A stretch of 64,000 nucleotides of DNA, from the NCBI GenBank assembly GCA_022828595.1, contig JAKGHH010000006.1, positions 11,470,633 through 11,534,632 on the forward strand. The letters run 5' to 3'. The notes beneath the pieces are model-generated. The model did no database searches. It saw only the letters and a list, made by a program, of their open reading frames with translations, and was not told the origin of the DNA. Positions within the stretch are counted from its first letter, which is position 1. The number at the start of each line of letters is the position of its first letter. The translations under genes were made by a program, and so were the position numbers. The DNA is from Nelumbo lutea. Its lineage: Eukaryota > Streptophyta > Magnoliopsida > Proteales > Nelumbonaceae. Positions 10,291 to 21,538 of the stretch are shown here, piece by piece.

Positions 10291-10590
10291 AATTATTAGT
10301 TAAATTAACAAAAATATTATCTTTTATAATTATTTTTATTCATTTAAAGTTAATCAAAATTTCATTTAAAAATAATAACAATTATTAAAATTACTATAAA
10401 TTATTAATAAAACTAAATTTGTTAAAAAATATTTGTTCATATTAAGTTAACAATAATTATTTTATATAAATCATTATTAAATGAAAATACAATTATTAAA
10501 ATTTTGATTATTAATTTAATGTTAATTAATAGTAAATAAAATTATTAAATCTTTTAGATTTTTTCGTGCACCGCATGGGTCCCCACTAGT
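10291..10590 (+). mobile_element. Candidate Helitron 3' end
   Basis: AT-rich sequence ends with CGTGCACCGCATG at 10565-10577, able to form a short hairpin with one G-U pair. Seven bases then lead to CTAG at 10586-10589 followed by T. A short hairpin a few bases before CTRR, followed by T, is the Helitron 3' rule. The hairpin is short, and no TC-start 5' end or Rep/helicase coding sequence is identifiable, so the call is tentative. Confidence 0.35.
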
Positions 10591-10958
10591 ATATAGTAAA
10601 AGAAGACATGCCATGTTAGCTTGACTCTTTTTGCTTGAAACCTATTTTTCAATTTTCATAATTTTTTGAGTTGTTTACCTCATTTTTCTTAAGGAATATT
10701 GAGCCACGTCATCATATTCACACATCAAACGAGATGCTTTTGGTTTTCTCAAATCTCCCCACCATGTCAATTTCATAAAGAAACAAGTCTCGAGCTAGAA
10801 AACCTTTGTCTTCTCCCAAATTTTGTGTTAGGAGAGGTTGGACGAGTTGTTATCATAACCTTTTCTTGTCTCAGATTGAGATACAATTAAAAGAAATAGG
10901 CTATGATACTTGTTGCTGCCTAGGATGGGTTGAGGGCAACAAGGTAAATTCACTTTTG
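10591..10958. other. Spacer, no gene recognised
   Basis: It begins with a segment (TGCCATGTTAGCTTGACTCTTTTT) also found after the related motif near 7250. The rest is unremarkable. The overlapping frames at 10699-11051 on both strands carry no motif. Confidence 0.45.
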
Positions 10959-10959
10959 A

Positions 10960-11770
10960 AGCCAAGGGCTGGTAAATTATACTTGCGGAGAGAGGGTACG
11001 TCAGAGGCCATAGGTGCCAACCCGAGGCGAGGACTCCAACGACCAAGTTAGTACGAGAGTGATGGGAAGCAGACGAGGTCTACATAGGGGGTGCACAGAT
11101 GAGGCCACAAAGGAATTAAAGAAGTTCTTGACTATGGAGAGTCTAGACCCCCACCTTGGGGGATCACCCCTTATTTATACTTGAGATTGCCTGGAGGTAG
11201 GGGATGTGGATGGCCAAGATAAGGGTCCTAAGCACACGACCATCCGAGGTTGCTGCTACGGCCACACTATTGGCCTTGTGTTGTGTGTTGGCTTCTACCT
11301 TTCGCAACATGGGTGCATGCCATTGGCCCGGGCCCTGTGTGCCTGCCTCATTTGCCCCCATTCTAAAGGCCTTTGTGGAGGTCTTTAGCTAAAGACCTTG
11401 GCTTCGAACGAAGAGAGTGCATCATCTTCACTGGGAGGCGCCGATGGGCCTTCTTCCGACAAGGCCTTAGCTTCGGCTTGCCGGTGATGCATTTAATCTT
11501 TGACTATAGTGGCATTGACTTGGGCATCGATTTCCCCTCTGAGAGATGTCGTAGTGATCTTGTTGCATGGAGGCCTCAACATCAGCTTTGTCAAGATGGG
11601 GTCATGTCGGATATGGGTGTGTGGGGTAGTTGCCCCCGGTCTTGCACCTTGCCAATGTGGTGATGAACTGGTATGAGGCATTTGCCTCGGCTGGCGGTCG
11701 TTAAGGGTGATGTTCGAAGGTATGTGATCACGCACTAGTCGTGTGCGAGACTAGTCTTGTTGCTAAAAAG
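10960..11770 (-). repeat. GC-rich LTR-like block (minus orientation)
   Basis: Read on the minus strand, the block contains a TATA-type promoter (GTATAAATAAGGGG, plus-strand complement at about 11168-11181). A pyrimidine-rich leader (CCCCCTATGTAGACC, CTCGTACTAACTTGG, GAGTCCTCGCCTCGG) follows toward 10980. This is the usual U3-R-U5 style of long gypsy-type LTRs. GC content rises sharply from the AT-rich left flank. No second copy is present in the window, so its limits are approximate and its family unknown. Confidence 0.4.
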
Positions 11771-12190
11771 CTAAGGACCATATGAGGGATGGATTCTTGC
11801 TTCAGGTGTGGGTCGTGCACACTACAGGTCCTCGTACTAACAGGCCAGAGCCATGTCCAAAATGGGTTCCAAGATGAGGCTGCTCACGAGATGGGTCATT
11901 GCATCGTACCCATACGCAAGACAATCATCTGGTGACTTGGATCGTGCCACACCAGTTGACTCACCCGATGTTTTGTCTTCTCAAGGTGAGTGATGTGTGT
12001 TGGTTGTTAGATAGGACCGTAAAGGCAGTTGCCTTGTAGCTTTTGGATTAGAGGCGATTTGGGCCACTATTTTCCTTTAAACAGTGGACTCAACCGAGTT
12101 CACATTCGCCATTTGCATCCAAGTGCTTTGTTGTTCCCAAAGACATCGTTTGGACTTCTCCGCTATGATGTCTTTCTTAAACTCTTAACC
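11771..12190. other. GC-richer retroelement-like leader, nothing coding
   Basis: This stretch links the LTR-like block to the coiled-coil ORF downstream. It has no open frame with a motif. Its composition matches the ORF rather than the AT-rich flanks, so I regard it as untranslated retroelement sequence. Confidence 0.35.
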
Positions 12191-13600
12191 AAAATGCTAT
12201 GAGCGACCAGACCTCTTGGGAGTGAGCTCCTCCAGGACTCTGACACTGATGCCTCCTAGTAGTGGTAGAGGCCACTCGAGAGCTAAGGTCGAGCTATTGA
12301 GGGATAGGACTACTTCAGTAGACGCTGAATGCAACCAAGAGGGTGATGACTCTCCTGATGAGAGCACCAGATCCACAAGGCCGAGGGAAGACAAGGGCTC
12401 CCCTAAGGTGGTCAAGGGCAAGGAGATACCCAAGCCTAGTCTGAGGACGATGGCTGAGTACATAGCCCGAGGGGTGATGATAGGGCGTCTTCCTCATTTG
12501 AAGCTGGACAGTACCCGTCAAGAGGGGCGTATAGTATTTCTAGGTTTGGCAAGGTCGGGCCTTTGGCAACCCTATGTCGGTGCATGGTTGGAAGAGCAAG
12601 TTCTTCTCTATTTCTTTCCCTGAGTGTTGGTCATTCAACTCGGGCTGGGGGGAGATGTGCTTGCCCATTGAGGGGTACTGACACCGGAAGTCTGGCCACA
12701 AGTGGCGGCTGATCCACCTCAACCCCCCATGAGGAAGAGGTTAGCACATAAAGACCGCCTATTTGAGGGCGGCAACCAAGGAGGAGAGGGCAGCAACACG
12801 CCTAGGGGGGCATGAGGGGGCCTCATCCCTCAGACCTTCTCCCTTCATCCGAGTTGTAGGGTGAAGTGTAGTTGATGATGTGGCAGACATTTTGTCCTCA
12901 ATGGGACGTCAAAGAGGGAGACTCCCTTGACACCCAGGGGTCGGGAGGGCTCTGGTCAAGGGGATCGTCTAACTATGATGAACCAAACCCTGCTAGACCT
13001 CTGGAACTACGCCCTGAATCACCTAGCCGAGGTACACTTCTTCCTGTCTTGCTCCCTTAGTTGAAATGGTCTTTTTAGTTCTTTGTCATTAATGAAAGTG
13101 TTCTTGCTGTAGGCATGCCGGTACTTCATCGACCTAGGTGACTGGGTCAGGCTTGTTGTTCAACACTTGAAGACGTCCAAGGAGAAGAGAGTGCAACTCG
13201 AGATGCAGATCATTGAGGCCGAGAATGGCCTAGATTCAGTTGCTATGGCTGTGAACAAGGAGAAGGAGCTGCGGAAGACCTTGGAGGAGGACCTTAAGGC
13301 GGAAAAGGCCCTCATGACAGAGCTAAAGGAGGCCTTGAAGAAGGCCAATGATATGTTGCAGTAGTCCAAACTGATACGTGTTCAGTTGGATGAAGCCCTG
13401 GCAACTGCTCAGGCATAGGTGGAGTCCAAGGAGAGGGCCAAGGATGTCGTAGCAATCTGGAAGACAATAGAGGAGTACCAACACTACCTCACTAACTATG
13501 GGGCAGACTCCTACTTAGAGGGCCTTGAAGATGCTAAGCTCCAAGTGCTGAAGTTGATGCCCAACTTCTTAGTAGACAGGCTGGGAACTTGCTTATCTTG
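12190..13600 (+). pseudogene. Retrotransposon ORF remnant: acidic head, middle domain, coiled coil
   Basis: A frame from about 12216 gives a Ser/Arg/Asp-rich N-part, a KGKEIPKPSLRTMAEYIARG segment, then PYVGAW and, after a frameshift, the equivalent of WSFNSGWGE. Further on (13100-13600, two stops) comes YFIDLGDWVRLVVQHLKTSK and then a strongly heptad-patterned helix with EKELRKTLEEDLKAEKALM. It ends with an EYQHYLTNYGADSYLEGLED segment. The layout resembles that of the P family at 61028-62960, which ends in a coiled coil followed by a short conserved tail. It is the ORF of a large non-autonomous plant LTR element. The protein's function is unknown. Confidence 0.55.
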
Positions 13601-13958
13601 ATGCCCAACTTCTTACCTCCCACTATGTTCCTATAAACACAGTGCTCATCTGGATTTTACTCGAAGTCAAACTGTTTGATGGTAGAGTCAAATCGGTTAA
13701 GTTTAGATCATGTGTTCATGACCTGTAGCAATGAATCCTTGTGATTGCTCTATGTAGATATTTTCAGTAAGATCTCCATTCAAAAATGCGGTTTTGACAT
13801 CCATTTGCTAAATCTCAATCATAGTGTGCAGCTACAGCTAACAGGATCTTTATGGATTTAAGTATGGCCACAAGCAAAAAGGTTTCCTCATAATCAATTC
13901 CCTCTTTCACCACAAGATAAGGCTTGTAGGTCTCCACTTTACCATCGGAGCCCTTCTT
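13601..13958 (-). pseudogene. Copia reverse transcriptase N-terminal fragment
   Basis: On the minus strand the translation reads KRKKGSDGKVETYKPYLVV, then KEGIDYEETF and ILKSIKILLAVAAHYD. After a gap comes KQFDFE and a piece equivalent to NPDEHCVYRN. These are the RT N-terminal motifs of plant Ty1/copia (KARLVAKG, DYxETFxPVA, SIRxLLxxAA). The same segment of the C1 element lies at 27170-27560. It abuts the RNase H end of a different copia element at about 13960, so two copia pieces are joined tail to head. Confidence 0.75.
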
Positions 13959-13959
13959 C

Positions 13960-16315
13960 CTCTTGAACCATGGATCTATACTCAGCCTCTACACTTGACC
14001 TTTCTACAACCATTTGCTTCTTACTCTTCCATGAGATCAAGTTTCCACATACAAAGGCATACACCCCTAATATAGACCTTTTGTCATCTAAGCACCTTGC
14101 CTAGTATACATCTGTATAGGATTCTAACTTCAGATTTTCATAATTGAGAAAAGAATCCCTCTAGCAAGATGTCTTTTCAAATATTCTCTCAATAGGTTTT
14201 CAATGTTGAACCTGAGGTGCATGCATGTGCTAAATCACAACACTTACATCATAGAAAATATCTAGTCGTGTCATACACAAATATAGCAATTAGCCCACCA
14301 TTCTTTGATATTTCCTCACATCTTTTACCAGCTCATCATCCATAACATTAGTTCTATGATTTGGATCAATAGGAGTGTCTATTTTTTTGGTTCCCAACTT
14401 CCTAGTCTTTCGTAGTAGGTCAAGTACATACTTTCTCTGATAGATGAAGATCCCATGCTTGGATCTTGCAACTTCAATTCTTAAGAAGTATTTGAGCTCA
14501 CCAGGATATTTTATCTCAAATTCTTGCTATAATGAGTTTTTGAGATCATCAATCTCCTTCAGATCATTTCCTATAGCCACTATATCATTCATATACACAA
14601 CCAAAATTTCCCCTTTGAACTTATCAAACCAACCCTTAGGTGACTATTTCAAACCATACAATGATTTTCTAAGTTTGCACACCTTTTCTTTACCAACATT
14701 TTCATAAAAATCTATTGGAATGTCTATATATACCTCTAGTAAATCACCATTGAGGAAAGCATTTTTAACTTCAAATTGAAACACAAGCCATGAATAGGTG
14801 ACTACTAGAGATAAAGAATACGAACTGAATTCATCTTAGCTACTGGTGCAAATGTTTCTAGGTAATGAACACCACAGGTCTGAATATATCCTTTCGCTAC
14901 CAACCTTGCCTTGTACCTCTTTATCTTGCCATCGACCCTATACTTTACAGTGAATACTCATCTACATTTGACTATCTCCTTGTCTGAAGGGAGATCAACT
15001 ATTTCCCAAGTTTGGTTTTTAACCAAGGCTTCCATCTCTTCTTGCATGGCTGTTTTCCATTGAGGTTTAGAGAGAGCCTCAGTAACATTCCTGGGTATAG
15101 ACACAGAATCTAGGGATCAAAGGAAAGGTTAGTAGGAGGGTGATAAGGCACTGCAGGAAATATGGTGTGAAATGCAATGGGTTGTACACTTTCTCTTTCC
15201 TTTGCGAATTGCAATGGGAAGATCAAGGTTAGTGGGATCAGCTACAACAATGGTGTTAGGTACAAGAATATTATCATTAGAAAATATAACAAGCTCAGGC
15301 TCAAGGGTAATACCTAGAACTATATCTGTTGAATTTGGAGCTTCAAAAGGACTGATAGAGAGTGGTGTGAGTTGAGGATGCGTGGAGTCAACCATCGTCT
15401 CTCAGTGCTGGTATTTCTGTAAGGCTGCCCATAATGGCTCAGGCAATGAAACTGATGGAGGTGCTGGCAATGAAACTGATGGAACTGATAGAGGCACAAA
15501 AGAAACAAGAAGAGGAACAGACTATAAGTTCTCGTCCCTAAAACTCTCCCCCTGAGGTGAACCACTTGAAAATAAGAAGGTGGATTCAAAAAAGGTAATA
15601 TCCATAGTGACAAATCTGCTCCTCAACACAGGATCACAACAGCAATATCCCTTCTGATTATGAACATACCCAAGGAAAACACATTTCTTGGCCTTAGGAT
15701 CAATTTTCTTATGATGGGTGCCAAGAATGTGAGTACAGGAAACACAACCAAAAACCCTCAGAGGTATGTAAAATATCTATCTATTTGGAAAAAAAAGGCT
15801 AAATGGCACCTTAAACTCCAATGTCCATGAAGGAACACAGTTAATCAAATGCACGACTATAAGAACTACATCTCCTTAGAAATGCATAGGAACTGAAGCA
15901 CACACCATAAGAATTCTTACCACCTCCACAATATGTTTGTTTTTCCTCTCAACTACTCCATTCTGTTGTAGTGTATATGTACAACTATTCTAATGAATTA
16001 TACCATGCTCTAAGAAATATGTGGGCAGGTCCTCAAAATACTCTCTAGCATTATCTGATCTAAAGGTCTTAGCTCTCATTTCAAATTTTGTGAGAACCAT
16101 TTAGTGGAACTGTCGTACCAAGTTAGGAACCTCATCTCGTGATCTCATCAAACATATCCAAGAATACTATGTATAATCATTAACAAACAAGAGAAAATAA
16201 TAGTATCCTCCTATGGAGGGAATATGATATGGCCCCCATACATCAGTCTTAACAATATTAAAAGCAAAAGTACTTCTTTTATTGCTTGGTTTAACATAAT
16301 GTCTACAATGCTTTC
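13960..16315 (-). pseudogene. Second copia element: integrase, RT, RNase H (degraded)
   Basis: Read from 16315 downward, the integrase core is recognisable by HTDVWGP-like and NGVVERKNKHIVEV segments. Its C-part KKCVFLGYVHNQKGYCC lies near 15700 and SRFVTMDITFFEST near 15600. RT follows, with EALVKNQTWEIVDLPSDKEI near 15030, [28 protein letters not shown] near 14830 and GELKYFLRIEVARSKHG near 14460. The RNase H end shows VVERSSVEAEYRSM near 13985. Stops and frameshifts occur throughout. Gag and LTRs are missing because an Athila-type LTR cuts the integrase at 16316. The motifs differ from C1, so it is a separate copia family. Confidence 0.85.
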
Positions 16316-17105
16316 TAATAATTCTGCATTTTGATGCATAAGGGCATCATTTTAGAGGTATTTTTGGCCTTAGAATAGTCAAAGTATGCCCTTTTCCCAA
16401 TTAAATTTAATGTTGTGACCTTTGAGGTATTCGTGCAAATTTTGTGGAAAACTGGAAAAGTTTCATTCCTGATATGTGGCTTTTGGGAAGCTGATGTGAA
16501 GTCCAATTGAGAGAAGGGGTGTTTTTGTGAAAAACTAAGAGCAGGAGGGTGCCACCAATCTACTAAACCCAAAATTGTGCCCCTCCTACTATATTAGCAT
16601 GCTCCCCTCTCCTTAGCAAATCCTAGGGCACCTTTTAATCTATTCTTTTCATCCTTAGCAAAACCTAACAACCCCTAGTTGTTTAATCTCCACCCTCCAC
16701 CTCTTCTAATCTCCACCATTCATTCTAGGGCACTCTCTTTGTAGATTTTAAACCCTAAGGCGCCATCTAATTGCTAATCCTCACCATTCAGCCCTTAACC
16801 ACTAGATTTCAGCCCTCCATTCCATCTTTTAACTCAACCATCCACTCTAGGGCGCCACCCACCTCTTTTAATCTCCCCCTTTTAACCCTAAGTGCTTCAA
16901 TCTCTTCCATTCATTTTTGGGCACCCAAATCTCAGCCCTACATAATATTAGGCACCCTCTCCTTTTTTTCTCAGCCCTAAGATCACTCCAGATCCGTCCT
17001 AACCCTTCGTTAGAAACCCTAGGGCGCCCATATCTTTGCTAAAACCCAACTAGTGCCCCCTCTTTCTCTCTAATCCTAATTTTTTCCACCCATCTCTCTC
17101 TATCT
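16316..17105 (+). repeat. Athila-like LTR, 5' part only
   Basis: This matches the LTRs of elements A and B from their first bases: TAATAATTCTGCATTTTGATG against the consensus TGATAACTCTGCATTTTGATG. It includes the 'ccctagggcgcc' repeats typical of this LTR and the CACCCATCTCTCTC stretch. It stops at the (TA)n run at 17109, roughly 600 bp short of a full LTR. It is inserted in the integrase of the second copia element, splitting codons between the GPYHIPSIGG-like segment and its upstream part. Confidence 0.85.

Positions 17106-17107
<2 letters not shown>

Positions 17108-17158
<51 letters not shown>
17108..17158. repeat. (TA)n microsatellite, about 50 bp
   Basis: An uninterrupted AT alternation is followed by CATATGCGCACACGCACAC. 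It lies exactly where the Athila-like LTR loses similarity, so the break and the expansion coincide. Confidence 0.95.
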
Positions 17159-17162
<4 letters not shown>

Positions 17163-17224
17163 GCGCACACGCACACACTTTATATTTTCAATATAATTTT
17201 TTAATACATGAAAGTGGAAAAAGT

Positions 17225-17700
17225 TCCATTGTAATTAAAAAAAAGAAGCTTAAATCTTTTGGACCAACCAATCAAACCAAAAATCGACCCAAACCTATAT
17301 AATCCAAGTTTGCTAGTTTTCACTAATGGTCAATTGGTTTTGGGTGACCAACTCTCCAACCTCACCAGGTCAATTTTATTGGCCAAACATGCAACCAAAC
17401 CAAACCAACCCATAAACCCTCCTAGTTTCAACTTAATCAATAGTCTAATATCGTATAAATAACAATAGTTTAATTTGCATTAATTATTGAAAATAAATTT
17501 ATAATGAAAATACAATAAATACGATAATTATAAACACATAACAAATACTAAAAATATATTAAATTAGTCAATAAATATTGCAATCTCAAATAATAGTTTA
17601 ATCTCTAATAAATATTAGTTAATAATATTTACAATATTATTTAGTCATCTAAATAATATCTTTATTTAAAATTTAAAAAAAATAATTATTTATTGAATTT
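17225..17700 (-). repeat. Inverted copy of the 6240-6800 repeat
   Basis: In reverse complement the order of motifs is the same as at 6240-6740: AATATTTATTAGAGATTAAAC, then TTGAAACTAGGA, then ACCTGGTGAGGTTGG, then TTGGTCACC, then GGTTTGGGTCGATTTTTGG and AAAAGATTTAAGCTT. This copy extends further on the AT-rich side, because at 6235 the first copy is cut by a C1 LTR. The plus-strand frame at 17259-17462 is a shadow of the repeat. Confidence 0.7.
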
Positions 17701-18589
17701 AATAATCCATAAAATTATAGTTTATATGATTATTGAATAATTTTGTTATTAATTTTGTAAAATATGAAATTATTATTACTTTAAATATTATGAAATCTAT
17801 TATAATTATTTTTCTACTTTTAAGAATTTTTATTAAATTCATCAAATAATTATGTTATTTTAACTATTTAAAATTTAGTTATGTTAAATATTTTTTGTTA
17901 TTTAAATATTTGAATAACATGCAAAATATTTAAACTTTTTTATTTTAAGGTTATTATGGATATTAAATATTTTCTTATATAATTATTTAGCTATTTTAAT
18001 ATTTTGTTATTTAAGATATTTAGTTATTGAAATACTTAAATAATATCTTATTTTCATGTTAAATTTTCATTATTTGAGTAACATTTAAGTTGAATAATCT
18101 GTAAAATTATAATTTATACTATTAGTACATAATTTCGTGATGAATTTGCAAATCTATAAAATTATTAATAATGTGAATATTATGAAATTGATTACAACTA
18201 TTCTTTGTGTTTTTAATAAATATTTTAAATTAGTATATAATTTGATCATAATATTAAATAATTATTAACTCTTTTAGTTGAAACTTTCTTTATATAGATA
18301 TATAGATAAAAAGTGGGGGACATGATACAAAGGAGTTAGACATAATTTAGGAGAGAAACTCTCTACTAAATTAGAGATAATTTAGGAGAATGCGGGGAAT
18401 GGTGGTGCCACTTGGCTAGACATTAGAAAAATAAATCCTTCTTTCTTTATCCATTGGTTGTTAGAGATACTTTAAGTCTATGAGGGTTTGGAGAAAGGGG
18501 AGCCATGATGACATGGACAACCTTGCTTTATATATATAGAATAGATGAGGATTGACAAATGATATTTACCAAATGCCAATATATGACCT
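17701..18589. other. AT-rich repeat arm and a 240-bp GC-neutral end
   Basis: 17701-18295 is AT-rich with frequent TTATT/AATAA words and continues the repeat arm. 18300-18545 is less AT-rich and, read on the minus strand, begins TCTATTCTATATATATAAAGC and runs into TGTCCATGTCATCATGGC. That resembles plant Helitron 5' ends, which start TC. A matching 3' hairpin and CTRR end was not found on the same strand, so I do not call a Helitron. Confidence 0.35.
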
Positions 18590-18594
18590 TCTAA

Positions 18595-18830
18595 AGAGAA
18601 CTTTTAAAATTGGACATTTTAAAAAGTCCAATAAGCTACCTAACCTCAATGCCAAACCTCATGCCAATTGTTTGTAGCTGCATGCATGTTTCAGGCTTTT
18701 CAGCCCCTCATAAACGGGCATAAGTTCAGCTTCATTTGCTAATCCCAAACTGTCAAAATGTCCTCCATAAGATCAGGTATTAGAAGAGCTAGTGCCACCA
18801 TCATATAAGAGGATAGAAGAGATGTTAGCC
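18595..18830 (-). pseudogene. RNase H (RVT_3-type) fragment, LINE-derived
   Basis: On the minus strand the segment reads LYDGGTSSSNT, stop, SYGGHFDSLGLANEAELMPV and then YEGLKSLKHA. This is the start of the plant RNase H fold as found in L1-type LINEs: the first Asp strand, the GG(V)FRD turn, and the Glu of the NEAEL helix. No LINE zinc-binding region can be recognised upstream (18830-19140), and the fragment ends near 18600. Confidence 0.6.
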
Positions 18831-19149
18831 AATATGCAAAGTTTGAACCAAAGATTATCTTGCAAGAGCAAAATTACAAAAGAATCTTCACTGTGAGCAG
18901 CATTCAAAGGTTAAGAACTGAAAATGGAGTTCATACTATTAATAATCCACAAAGGTTGTACCACTTTATCTTTGAAAAATGTTTTCATTCCCGGTAAACC
19001 ATATGTAATAAAAGAGAACAGCCAACCAAATTAATAATTCCTGAAAATTCAAATGACAACTTAGGCTATGAGAAATGAAATAAGCTTGTTATAAACCAAC
19101 CGTTCTTACCTTTCCGTCAAATCGATTTTACTGAAGTTTAAGAAGAGAA
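18831..19149. other. Spacer between LINE scrap and gypsy gag, nothing recognised
   Basis: AT-rich sequence without motifs. It may hold decayed LINE sequence on the minus strand or the leader of the gypsy element that follows, but neither can be shown. Confidence 0.35.
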
Positions 19150-19732
19150 AATAGGAGTCCGAGTAATCAGCAACACCAAATTTGTAATAAATATCTGATT
19201 AAGAGGATCGGTATTCTAATTTCCAGACAGTAGTCATGAAGAAGACCAAACTCTTTAGTCCGGTCCTATGCATGCGATGCTCACAGCAAGTCACACCATT
19301 CCATCCAGGTTCTAAAAAAAGAACGGCTTGATCAAAACCTGCTACAACCACCGATCGGCCTATAATACTAAAGGGAGAAAGGTCCATTGGCGTGATCCTA
19401 GCCAACAGAGACTCTGAGATCAAGGAATTAAGAGAACACATGGCCAAATTGGAATGCAACCAAGCAGGCAGAAGCGTGGCTCGTCCAATGGCCCAACCCA
19501 CATAGTACCACAGCTAGCTCGCAAAGGAACCAGTCTTCATTGAAAAGTCATAGACGAACTCCAGTTGACTGACAGCCTCCACAAATCGATAAGTACGACA
19601 AAGCCTTGGACCTCAACCACCACAGCGAAGGATTGATGTGCAAGGCCTTCGTCACCACCCTCCTCGAAGTTGCTAAAACTTGGTACACCTCCCTTCCTCT
19701 ACAATTCATATCTTCTTGAAAACAATTGGAGA
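19150..19732 (+). pseudogene. Tat-like gypsy gag, part 1
   Basis: The reading frame includes ILANRDSEIKELREHMAKLE, the N-terminal coiled coil typical of plant Tat-lineage gag. After frameshifts comes DKYDKALDLNHHSEGLMCKA followed by LLEVAKTWYTSLP and QFISS. That corresponds to the capsid region with the conserved CRAF/WY motifs. The frame is cut after KQLE by a solo copia LTR at 19733. Removing the LTR and one copy of GGAGA restores continuity into the next gag part at 21539, which is direct evidence for the insertion. Confidence 0.8.
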
Positions 19733-21538
19733 TGAAGGAAGAGTTAGATCCATCATATGGATGGCTGAACCATGCTATATGGTTGAGAAAATTTTCAAAA
19801 AAAAAAAAAAATCGTAAGCCTTTTGGGAATGAAATTCCCTATGTTTTGAAAAAACTGCATTTTTCAAGATTGGTCTTGCACTAAACCAGACCAGATTTGA
19901 AAACAAACAAAGAAGGAGATGTATATCTGATATTAATGCCACAAATGTAGATCCCAAGGTGGAAGTTCATGCCCAAATCAGTCCTAAAATCAGCCTCCAT
20001 TAAAGATGGCATAATGTATACTTGAAGTCGGATCAACAATGCAATTTTCAACAAAACTACAATCAAACTACTTTGATCAAAGTGGGGAGGTCAGCACAAA
20101 ATTCCTCTAAAATTTTCTTGCAAAAATCAGAAAAAAACTAATCTTTATCAACCCCAAAATAGCTATGGTCGAACTAGGGTTTCTTGGGAGACAAAAGAAC
20201 AAGAGAGAGCAAAATAAAGAGATGTTCTTGTTTAGTTCACCCTCTTCTTTTTTTATCTCTTTATAGAGCTCTTCTTCAAATCAAATTAGGAGATTATCCA
20301 AATCTAATTTGGATCTAGACTCTATTAAGAGAAAGCCTTATCCTCTTAAGAGTTTGGGTGCTCCATACCCATTTCCAAACCCAAATTCGCCCCATATCAC
20401 ATGACAACTTATGTTATCATGTGACAGCTTAACTAATAATATTAATTATGGGCCTTAGGCCCATTAGTTAGTTATAAGGCTCACGACCCAAGGGTGTTGC
20501 ATGGCCAACTTAGGCCTAATTTTTATGGCATGGGACTCCACAATGACATCACATAAGTCCACATGGGTTTGGCCCAACCTCTATTAAAAAGACTTGACCG
20601 AATTCACTACTAAATGCAGTAAACCCCCGAATACATCACTACGGGCTAAAAACGGGCCTAACATGTACATTTAAATGATAATTGAATTCAGTCATCCTAT
20701 GAAGACCCAAGGATAATAGACTTAAGTAAGATTAAAGCCCATTAGGTAGTCGGCCTATAATGGTCTCTTACACTTAACCTCTAGTCCCATAATGATTAAA
20801 CACTACTTGATAGGGAAGGACCTCTCCCTTAACTACAAAGTGCAGTATCACACTCTTTGCTCAGATGGATCTTAGAAATTAAAACATAATGTATTTATCA
20901 TATAAATTTATTTTGCCAAACCAAATCTCGAACATAGTTGAAATCTAGTATCGGCAATTTAGGTTTCCATAAGAGAGTGTAAACCTATCATTCACTTTGT
21001 TTAACAAATGGGTTGATCCTATCACTATGATCACCCACTTAAGTGAGTTCTTAGACTGTACCAACATACCCAAGCTTTGATTCTCAATGGATCTCATTGA
21101 TTGGCATATCAAAGACAATACAATCCAACACCTAGTGTAGTACCATAATCAAGTCTAGGGGTTATGTGTAACTTTTCAATTTTGCCCATCAATCTTTAAG
21201 GTCTAGGGCATAACTAGAAAATTATCCAGATTTAGTGTTTCGACCAAACACACACTATGTGTGCTTTGGGTTTAATGCTAAGCGGCTGAGACAAGTTGGC
21301 CCAACTTCTTTGGCAGCACATCAATGTCAACCTTGGTAGGATAAACTCCCCAAGTCAATCCAACGACTGAGAACATTCTAAACCAACACAAGTCTCATAA
21401 ATGTCCAGTTTAAGGGGTAATTTCATAGAAACGTACCAATATCAATTTGAAAAAATAATGTACTTTTATTCATTTACAATAAATGTTTTTGTACATAAGT
21501 TTGATTGGAGCTAAGGGCATACACTATCTAACAGGAGA
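19728..21538 (-). mobile_element. Solo C1 copia LTR (19733-21533) with GGAGA target duplication
   Basis: The LTR runs from TGAAGGAAGAG at 19733 to ACTATCTAACA at 21533 (1801 bp, minus orientation; in sense it starts TGTTAGATAGTGTATGCCC and ends TTCCTTCA). GGAGA is present at 19728-19732 and at 21534-21538. There is no internal region, so this is a solo LTR left by LTR-LTR recombination of a once complete C1 element that had inserted into a gypsy gag. Confidence 0.92.

Noticed and set aside
12197..12521. Minus-strand frames opposite the coiled-coil ORF
   Set aside because: They are antisense shadows of a GC-rich plus-strand ORF and carry no motif of their own.
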